From NCBI GenBank assembly GCA_040219555.1, contig JAVJSF010000015.1, positions 1-64,000 on the forward strand: 64,000 bases of DNA, written 5' to 3'. Position numbers and translations under genes: made by a program. A model generated the notes under the pieces. The model saw only the letters and a program-made list of their open reading frames with translations, made no database searches and was not told the origin of the DNA. The DNA is from JAVJSF01 sp040219555 (GTDB lineage Bacteria; Actinomycetota; Thermoleophilia; Miltoncostaeales; Miltoncostaeaceae). Shown here piece after piece: positions 57,980-64,000 of the stretch (its first letter is position 1; each line of letters begins with the position of its first letter).

Positions 57980-59623
57980 CTACGGGGCGACCGGGTGCTC
58001 CAGCACGTACCCGCCGGCCACCTCCAGCCGGCGTGTGACGCGGACGCGCTCGAGCATCCGCCGATCGTGGCTCACCAGCAGCAGCGTGCCCTCGTAGCCG
58101 TCGAGGGCCTCCTCGAGCTGCTCGATGGCCTCCAGGTCCAGGTGGTTGGTGGGCTCGTCCAGCACCAGGCAGCCCACCTCGCGGGCGGCGAGCACCGCCA
58201 GGAGGGCCCGGGTCCGCTCGCCGGGCGACAGGTCGCCCGCGGGCCGCGTCACCCGATCGGCGTCGAGGCCGAACTTGGCGAGGAGGGTGCGCGCGTCCTG
58301 GGCCAGGAGGCCGGTCGCGGCCACGACGGCATCCAGCAGGCCCGGCCACGCCAGCAGGGAGGTGCGGTCCTGCTCCACCTCGCCCCAGACCACCGCCGGT
58401 CCGCGGCGCGCGGACCCCGCCGCCGGCTGCGCCCGGCCCGTGAGGGCGGCGATGAGGGTGCTCTTGCCGCCGCCGTTCGGTCCGGTGATCACCACCCGGT
58501 CGCCGCGGGCGATGTGCAGGTCCACCGGGCCGAGGGTGAACGATCCACGTCGCACCACCGCACCCGACAACTGGCTCACCAGGTCGCCGCCGCTCGCCGC
58601 GGGAAGGCGCAACTGAAGGCGCCACCCCTCCCAGGGCTTGTCGACGGCGTCCAGGCGCTCCATCGCCCGCTCGGTGGCGCGCACCTTGGAGGCCTGCTGC
58701 TCGCTGCGTTCGGCGCGCGCGGCACGGCCGAGCTTGTCGGGGTCGCTGCCCGAGGCGGCCCTGCGCCGCTCCCGCCGGACCCCCTCCTCGGACCACGCGC
58801 GCTGGCGGCGCATCCGCGCGCCCAGGCGGTCGCGCTCGGTCGCGTAGCGCCCATGGGCCTCGTACTGGCGTCCGCGGGCGATGTCGCGCTGGGCCACGTA
58901 GTCGCTCCATCCGCCGGCCCACTCGCGCAGCGTGTGATCGGGCTCCACCACCTCGGCGATGCGTGTGACGGCGGCATCCAGGAAGGCGCGGTCGTGCGAG
59001 ACGCACACCACGGCTCCGCGATGGCCGGCGACGATGCGCTCGAGCAGGGACAGGCCGGCGAAGTCGAGGTCGTTGGTGGGCTCGTCCAGCAGCAGCAGGT
59101 CCACCCGCGCCAGCAGCAGCACCGCCAGGCCCACGCGGGCCGCCTGCCCCCCGGACAACCCCGGCATGGGCGTGTCGATCAGGCCGGGGGCGAGGCCCAC
59201 CTGCGCCATGGCCTCGCGGCCGCGCGCGGCGAGATCGTCGCCGCCGAGCGCCAGGAACGATTCGAGGGCCTCGCTGTAGTCGTCCACCGCTCCCGGATCG
59301 TGCTCGAGGGCGGCGGTGAGGGCGTCCAGGCGATCCTCCGCTGCCGCCACCCCCGTGCGGCGGGCGATGTGCGCGGCCACGGTCTCGTCGCGCGGGATCC
59401 TGCCGCGCTGGTCGAGCAGGCCCACCCGCAGGGTGGCCGGCGCGCGCGTGATGACGCCGGCGTCGACCTCCTCGCGCCCGGCCATGATCCGCAGCAACGT
59501 CGACTTGCCGATGCCGTTCGGCCCCACGATCCCCAGGCGCGCGTCGTCGGGGATACGCAGTGAGACATCGTGCAGCACCACGCGCGGCCCGAAGGCCTTG
59601 GAGACACCGTCGAGGCTCAGCAC
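57980..59623 (-). CDS. ABC-F family ATPase
   Basis: A 547-residue soluble protein with two ATPase domains and no membrane segment. Domain 1 has Walker A VGPNGIGKSTLLR, signature LSGGQAARVGLAVL and LLLLDEPTNDLD. Domain 2 has TGPNGGGKSTLI, LSPGERTRALLAVL and CLVLDEPTNHLDLEAIE. The inter-domain linker (about 235-310) is rich in Arg and Glu, like the P-site tRNA-interacting arm of the family. ABC-F proteins act on the ribosome, and some protect it from antibiotics; the linker here does not let me choose. It is convergent with the CHAT gene, with only three bases between the stops. Confidence 0.92.
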   Translation of the reverse strand: MLSLDGVSKAFGPRVVLHDVSLRIPDDARLGIVGPNGIGKSTLLRIMAGREEVDAGVITRAPATLRVGLLDQRGRIPRDETVAAHIARRTGVAAAEDRLDALTAALEHDPGAVDDYSEALESFLALGGDDLAARGREAMAQVGLAPGLIDTPMPGLSGGQAARVGLAVLLLARVDLLLLDEPTNDLDFAGLSLLERIVAGHRGAVVCVSHDRAFLDAAVTRIAEVVEPDHTLREWAGGWSDYVAQRDIARGRQYEAHGRYATERDRLGARMRRQRAWSEEGVRRERRRAASGSDPDKLGRAARAERSEQQASKVRATERAMERLDAVDKPWEGWRLQLRLPAASGGDLVSQLSGAVVRRGSFTLGPVDLHIARGDRVVITGPNGGGKSTLIAALTGRAQPAAGSARRGPAVVWGEVEQDRTSLLAWPGLLDAVVAATGLLAQDARTLLAKFGLDADRVTRPAGDLSPGERTRALLAVLAAREVGCLVLDEPTNHLDLEAIEQLEEALDGYEGTLLLVSHDRRMLERVRVTRRLEVAGGYVLEHPVAP

Positions 59624-59727
59624 GCCGCCACACTGGCAGACGGGAGCCGGCGCCCCGGCACCGATGAGTCCGGGGCGCGGGGGCGGTCCACACCTCGAGG
59701 GCTCCCGAACACGAACATGAGGTCACC

Positions 59728-60123
59728 ATGCTGAGCGACTCCCCGGCCTTCGCCGGTTTCTCTGTGGACGACATCGACGCGGCGGCGCACTTCTACGGCG
59801 ACGTGCTCGGCCTGGGGGTGGGGCGCGAGATGGACGGCACCATCCTGAGCATCGCGCTGGGCGGAGGCGGCCGCGCAATCGCCTACCCCAAGGACGACCA
59901 CTCGCCCGCCACGTTCACCGTGCTCAACTTCTTGGTGGACGACATCGACGCCACCGTGGACACGCTGGCGGCGGCCGGGGTCGCGATGATCGAGTACCCG
60001 GAACTGGGGGACTTCGACGCCAAGGTGGTCCACCGCGGCGCCGGCGGCTACCCGGACATCGCCTGGTTCGCCGACCCGGCGGGGAACATCCTCTCGGTGC
60101 TCAGCACGCCCGGAGACCGGTGA
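59728..60123 (+). CDS. VOC-family (glyoxalase/bleomycin-resistance-like) protein
   Basis: 131 residues with two beta-alpha-beta-beta-beta units: AFAGFSVDDIDAAAHFYGDV, LGLGVGREMDGTILSIALGG, then TVLNFLVDDIDATVDTLAAA and IAWFADPAGNILSVL. Metal ligands normally found in this fold are only partly visible, with Glu or Asp in the ends of strands. Members include glyoxalase I, dioxygenases and drug-binding proteins; the role is not known. GAGGT lies upstream of ATG 59728. A PPOX-class gene follows after 42 bases, probably in the same transcript. Confidence 0.85.
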   Translation: MLSDSPAFAGFSVDDIDAAAHFYGDVLGLGVGREMDGTILSIALGGGGRAIAYPKDDHSPATFTVLNFLVDDIDATVDTLAAAGVAMIEYPELGDFDAKVVHRGAGGYPDIAWFADPAGNILSVLSTPGDR

Positions 60124-60165
60124 CGTACGGGGCGGGGGGCCGGCGGCGCTGGTAGGAATCCGGTC

Positions 60166-60609
60166 ATGCCACCCGCCCCCGTGCCCGCCCCCATCGCCGA
60201 ATTCCTGGCGCGACCGAACATCTGCGTCATGGCCGTCCTGAGGACCGACGGATCGCCCCACACCACGGCCATCTGGTACCGCTGGCTCGGCGACGACCGC
60301 GTGCTGGTGAACATGGACGATGCGCGCCCGAGGCTGAAGTGGATGCGCCGCGACGGCCGCGTGGCCTTCACCTGCATCGACCCGGACAGCTTCTACCGCC
60401 AGGTCAGCCTGATGGGAGTGGTGGAGGAGATCTACGACGACGCCGGGCGCGCCGACATCCACGACCTGTCGCGCCACTACACCGGCCGCGACTACCCGCG
60501 CACCAAGCATCCGCGCATCTCGATCCGCATCCGGGTGGAGCGATGGCACGGCTGGGACCGCGACCCCTCCGAGCCCTCCCGACCCGACCGGGAACGCCTA
60601 CCCGTCTGA
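60166..60609 (+). CDS. PPOX-class split-barrel protein (FMN or F420)
   Basis: A 147-residue protein of the pyridoxamine-phosphate-oxidase-like split-barrel group, with IAEFLARPNICVMAVLRTDG, SPHTTAIWYRWLGDDRVLVN, MDDARPRLKWMRRDGRVAFT and YRQVSLMGVVEEIYDD. Actinobacterial members often use F420 instead of FMN; the pattern SPHTTAIWY is compatible with either. The reaction is unknown. Its end overlaps the convergent MMPL gene by 12 bases. Confidence 0.85.
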   Translation: MPPAPVPAPIAEFLARPNICVMAVLRTDGSPHTTAIWYRWLGDDRVLVNMDDARPRLKWMRRDGRVAFTCIDPDSFYRQVSLMGVVEEIYDDAGRADIHDLSRHYTGRDYPRTKHPRISIRIRVERWHGWDRDPSEPSRPDRERLPV

Positions 60610-62847
60610 CCGGTGCTCCGGCCCGGGCCCGGCCGGCGGGGCGGGCGGTGCGCCCCGCAGCGGCGGGCGGCGCGGCCAGTAGCCGACGTCGCCGAACACG
60701 GTCACCAGCGCCGGCACCAGCAGGCTGCGCACGATGAACGCGTCGATCAGCACGCCCGCGCCCATCACGAAGGCGAACTGGGTCATCGCCTCCACGGGCA
60801 CCAGCGCGAGCAGGGCGAAACTACCGGAGAGCACGACACCGGCCACCGCGATGGGCCGCGACCCCAGCGGCACCCCGCGGCGCACGCCCTCGCCGAGCCC
60901 CGCCGTCCGGGCGTGCCGCCAGATCTGCCCCATGAGGTAGATGTTGTAGTCCGAGCCGAGGGCCAGCAGCAGCACGGCTGCCGCGAACGGCACGTAGTAG
61001 ACGAGCTGCCCGTGATCGAGCAGTTCCTGGAAGAACACTGTGGCCAGCCCGAGCGTGGCGGCCACGCTCAGGGCGTTGGCCAGCAGCAGGTACAGGGGTG
61101 CCACCAGGGCGCGCAGGAACAGCACCAGGAGCAGCAGGTTCACCGCCAGCGCCACCAGGCCCACCCGCAGCAACTCGCCCCCGATGGCATCCACGGCGGA
61201 GCGGGCGATGGCCGTGTCGCCGGCCGGCGTGGCGGTGACGCCGGGCAGGCCGGCGCGATCGAGCACCGCCGGGAGGTCCGCGGCCAGGTCGTCGAGGGCG
61301 GCGATCGCGCGGTGCTCGGTGGGCTCGTACCCGAAGATCAGCAGCAGTCGCGCCACATCCTCATCGGGGGACACGAACACGTCCGTGAGGGCGTCGGCCA
61401 GGGGCCGGCCCGGGCCGAGCACGGCGGACACCCCGGGGAGGGGGCCGAGCGCCTCCGCCACGCGGGCCAGGGAGTCCGGATCGGCGGCATCGGCCCCCTC
61501 GATCAGCAACTCGGTGGGAGCGCGGTAGCCGGGCCCGAACGACTGGTCGACCAGGGAGGCGCCCTCGCCCACTCCCGAGTCGAGACCCAGCCCCAGTCGC
61601 ATCCCGGTCCCCTGCCACGCGACGACGAGTAGGCCCGCGACGACGACGAGGGCGGTGAGCGCCGCCACCGAGCGCGTGGCCAGCAGGCGTGCACCCAGCG
61701 GTGCCTGCGCCCGGGCCCGGAGCGTGCGGACCGTGCGCGAGCCCGCGTCCTCGGTGCCCGCCAGCCCGCGCGGCCAGTAGGCGGCCCGGCCCAGCAGCGC
61801 CAGGAGCGGGGGCAGCAGGGTCACCGACACCACCACCGCCACCACGGCGGTCAGCGCCAGAGCCGGCGCGAAACCGCGGAAGAAGTCCAGCCGGCCGGCC
61901 AGGAGCGCGGCCGTCCCGAGGGCGGTGGTGACGCCGGCCGTGATGATGATCGCCAGGTAGTGGGCGCCGGTGTCGGCGGCCGCCGCCCGGCGCTCGCGTC
62001 CGCCGTCGGCGCCCCGTCGCAGTCGGTCCCTCACCCCGAACAGGTGGAAGACCGAATAGTCGGTCACCAGGCCGATGACGAGCGCCGAGACGATCGGCTC
62101 CACGTCCTCGCCCGCCGAGATGCCCGTGATCCCGCCGCTCCATCCGATCACCCGCATCGAGATCACGTAGGCGATGCCGACGACCACCAGCACCACGAGC
62201 GGGGCCACCACCGAACGGAAGACGGCCCCGAGCACCAGCACGATCAGCAGCAGCGTGACCGCCACCACCACGGGGAGCCGGTCGCGGATGGTGGCCAGTT
62301 GCTGGTCGCGCGAGGCGCTCGACCCGGTGACGCCCACGGTCGCCCCCTCGGGCACCGGCGCGGCCGCGGCGAAGACCTCGGCGATGGTGACCTGGCGCGG
62401 GATGCTCGGCTCGCCGCCGATCAGCAGGTACACCAGAACGGCGGTCCCGCGCTCCGGTGCCCCGGGCGCCGCGCCGGCGGCGTTGGTGATGGGGACGGCC
62501 ACCACGTCCACGAGCCCCTCCACCTCCCCGCGCGAGGCGCGCAGCGAGAACTCGGCCAGCGCCACCTGGTCGTCGGCCGAGAGCCCGTCAGGGTCACGCA
62601 CGATGACCTGGGCCCGCCCCAGGAGCGGGTAGCCGAAGGCCTCCACCCCCCGGCGCTCGGCCTCCAGCGGGGCGGCGTCGTCCGGGAGCGGCAGACCCAG
62701 GCCGCCCCCCTCGCCGAGCGGGGGCAGATACATGACGGCCAGCACAGCGGCGACCAGCCAGAGCGGGACCATCAGGTGCCGCAGCGCCACCAGGGCACGG
62801 TTCACGCCCCGCGAGACCGGCCCCACCGCTTCTGCGTCCTGGTCCAC
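60598..62847 (-). CDS. MMPL/RND-type transporter
   Basis: A 749-residue membrane protein with the two-fold repeat of the MMPL family. Helix 1 (LMVPLWLVAAVLAVMYLPPL) is followed by an external domain, then five helices (PVVVAVTLLLIVLVLGAVF, APLVVLVVVGIAYVISMRV, VSALVIGLVTDYSVFHLFGV, IITAGVTTALGTAALLAG and the next). A soluble stretch precedes the second half with the same order. The family's D-Y residues in helices 4 and 10 (GLVTDYSVF and ALGSDYNIYLMG) form the proton relay. Relatives export lipids or pigments. GTG 62847 is taken as start. No lipid-synthesis gene is near, so the cargo is unknown. Confidence 0.92.
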   Translation of the reverse strand: MDQDAEAVGPVSRGVNRALVALRHLMVPLWLVAAVLAVMYLPPLGEGGGLGLPLPDDAAPLEAERRGVEAFGYPLLGRAQVIVRDPDGLSADDQVALAEFSLRASRGEVEGLVDVVAVPITNAAGAAPGAPERGTAVLVYLLIGGEPSIPRQVTIAEVFAAAAPVPEGATVGVTGSSASRDQQLATIRDRLPVVVAVTLLLIVLVLGAVFRSVVAPLVVLVVVGIAYVISMRVIGWSGGITGISAGEDVEPIVSALVIGLVTDYSVFHLFGVRDRLRRGADGGRERRAAAADTGAHYLAIIITAGVTTALGTAALLAGRLDFFRGFAPALALTAVVAVVVSVTLLPPLLALLGRAAYWPRGLAGTEDAGSRTVRTLRARAQAPLGARLLATRSVAALTALVVVAGLLVVAWQGTGMRLGLGLDSGVGEGASLVDQSFGPGYRAPTELLIEGADAADPDSLARVAEALGPLPGVSAVLGPGRPLADALTDVFVSPDEDVARLLLIFGYEPTEHRAIAALDDLAADLPAVLDRAGLPGVTATPAGDTAIARSAVDAIGGELLRVGLVALAVNLLLLVLFLRALVAPLYLLLANALSVAATLGLATVFFQELLDHGQLVYYVPFAAAVLLLALGSDYNIYLMGQIWRHARTAGLGEGVRRGVPLGSRPIAVAGVVLSGSFALLALVPVEAMTQFAFVMGAGVLIDAFIVRSLLVPALVTVFGDVGYWPRRPPLRGAPPAPPAGPGPEHRSDG

Positions 62848-62937
62848 CCCACGCCTCCGGCCTCAGTCGGCGCCCGGCCCTCGTCGCCACGGGTGATGAT
62901 TGCCCAGCGAGCCCCCACCGGAAACCACACCCGGTCC

Positions 62938-64000
62938 TCACCCGCCCGGCGCGATGCCCCCTCCGGCCGGCGGCGGCTCGGGTCCGGTCGCCTCGCGCCA
63001 GCCGTCCAGCACGGCGCTCACCTCGTCCAGATCGTTCGTGCGCGTGAGGACGTACAGGCGGTCGCCGGCCTCGATCCGGGTGCGCCCGCGCGGAGGGACG
63101 GCCTGGCCGTCGCGGAGCACCACCGCCAGCAGCGCCGTCCGTGGCAGGCCGAGATCGCGTACCAGCGCGCCGGCGGCCGAGTACCCCTCGCGCACCGCGA
63201 ACTCCAGGATGTCGGCGCCACCCACCGCCCCGATCTCGATCGGGGGCTCGTACACCGCCGCCCGTTCGTCCACCAGACCCAGCCGGCGGGCCAGGGGTTC
63301 CAGCAGCGGCCCCTGCACCGCCGTCGACACCAGGACCACGAAGAAGACGGCGTTGAAGATCGTGCTGCCCGCCCCCACCCCCTCGGACAGCACGAACGTG
63401 CCCAGCACGATGGGCACCGCGCCGCGCAGGCCGGCCCAGCTGAGCACCACCCGCTCGCGCCCGGTCATGGCGGGGCGCACCGTGCACAGCCAGACGGCCA
63501 CCGGGCGGGCCACCAGGATCAGGACGGCCGCCAGCACCAGGCCGGGGATCGCGATGTCGACGAGGTCCGACGGGAACACCAGGAGTCCCAGCACGATGAA
63601 CAGCGACACCTGGGCGATGAACGCCAGCCCGCCATGGAAGGCCGCCAGCGCGCGCCGGAAGGGGTTGGGCGTGTTCCCCAGGCGCAGGGCCACGAGGTAG
63701 ACGGCCAGGAAGCCGCTGCCCCCGGCCGCCTCGGGCAGGCCGAAGGCGATGCAGGCCATGCCCACCGACAGCACGGGGGCGAAGGGGCCGAACGAGGCCG
63801 GCAGCCGCGTGACCGCACGCACCGCCACCTCCCCCAGAACCAGGCCGGCCACGAGGCCGACGCCGAGGCTCCAGACCACGCCGCCCGCCACGCCGGCCGG
63901 CCCGGTACCGTCGCCAGTCGCCATCGCGATGAGCCCCACGGTGAGGGCGACGGCCATGGGGTCGTTCAGGCCGGACTCGGCCTCGAGCAGGCCCGCCACG
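62938..64000 (-). CDS. Potassium/proton antiporter, NhaP2-like (C-terminal part)
   Basis: The 5' part is cut off by the right edge of the window. The remaining 353 codons contain the family's LLEAESGLNDPMAVALT, followed by about seven helices (e.g. SLFIVLGLLVFPSDLVDIAI, IPGLVLAAVLILVARPVAVW, LSWAGLRGAVPIVLGTFVLS) and a cytosolic TrkA-C/RCK-C domain (about 260-335; YSAAGALVRDLGLPRTALLA, RIEAGDRLYVLTRTNDLDEV), which usually binds a nucleotide or ion to gate the transporter. The function is K+ or Na+ exchange for protons in ion and pH balance. The 90 bp between this gene and the MMPL gene contain no gene. Confidence 0.92.
   Translation of the reverse strand, partial: VAGLLEAESGLNDPMAVALTVGLIAMATGDGTGPAGVAGGVVWSLGVGLVAGLVLGEVAVRAVTRLPASFGPFAPVLSVGMACIAFGLPEAAGGSGFLAVYLVALRLGNTPNPFRRALAAFHGGLAFIAQVSLFIVLGLLVFPSDLVDIAIPGLVLAAVLILVARPVAVWLCTVRPAMTGRERVVLSWAGLRGAVPIVLGTFVLSEGVGAGSTIFNAVFFVVLVSTAVQGPLLEPLARRLGLVDERAAVYEPPIEIGAVGGADILEFAVREGYSAAGALVRDLGLPRTALLAVVLRDGQAVPPRGRTRIEAGDRLYVLTRTNDLDEVSAVLDGWREATGPEPPPAGGGIAPGG

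Overview
This 64 kb window is very GC-rich DNA, about 70% or more by eye. It is densely packed with genes, many of which overlap through ATGA or GTGA junctions, and GTG starts are common. The gene content points to a chromosomal segment of an actinomycete-like bacterium (Actinomycetota). The main pointers are a CysO/CysM/Mec-type cysteine cluster, a DipZ-like CcdA-thioredoxin fusion, DUF2277, LLM and PPOX-class flavin/F420-type enzymes, a malate synthase and MMPL proteins. A deep lineage such as Thermoleophilia is my guess, not something the sequence proves. I saw no phage, insertion sequence, CRISPR array, origin or rRNA. Two tRNA genes are present.

Layout. 1-5.4 kb: the end of groEL, an MFS exporter, a ~400 bp gene-free stretch, then a minus-strand group (clpP, a SnoaL-like protein, a membrane protein, an inositol-monophosphatase-like enzyme, a DUF1015 protein). 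5.4-9.3 kb: a helicase-nuclease with a predicted Fe-S cluster and an OB-HD phosphohydrolase. 9.3-11 kb: Mn-type superoxide dismutase divergent from a SufR-like regulator, then DUF2277. 11-18.4 kb: a long minus-strand run (LLM oxidoreductase, double-ThyX protein, DUF1385, SRPBCC, YcnI-like copper protein, nicotinate phosphoribosyltransferase, methylmalonyl-CoA epimerase, YchF). 18.6-21.5 kb: sigma factor, RskA-type anti-sigma and a secreted two-repeat protein, followed by an unusual hairpin-rich spacer. 21.5-26 kb: YqeY, RarA, an Fsr-like MFS and small proteins.

26-29 kb is a complete protein-thiocarboxylate cysteine pathway: rhodanese-E1 fusion, CysO-like carrier with a C-terminal extension, CysM, and a JAMM peptidase. 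Two paralogous lipoproteins follow. 30.7-32.9 kb encodes a NYN-LOTUS protein with a long repetitive basic tail. 33-46 kb: citrate synthase, small proteins, a PAS-PAS-GAF-GGDEF-HD-GYP regulator, malate synthase, CopC-CopD, FabI, a phosphoesterase and membrane proteins. 46.4-47.3 kb: a MerR-family regulator with a classic long-spacer promoter, translationally linked to a 29-residue cysteine-rich peptide, then the tRNA-Val and tRNA-Asp genes on the minus strand.

47.4-64 kb: an FHA-HtrA membrane protease, a degenerate aldo/keto reductase, DipZ-like protein with its two-component system, a 1130-residue alpha/beta-hydrolase-CHAT protease fusion, an ABC-F ATPase, VOC and PPOX proteins, an MMPL transporter and the C-terminal part of an NhaP2-like antiporter cut by the window edge.

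The strongest candidates for something undescribed are the hydrolase-CHAT protein (54584-57976), the MerR-linked cysteine peptide (46919-47008), the GCGAAGC hairpin cluster (21212-21480), the double-ThyX protein and the NYN-LOTUS-basic-repeat protein.
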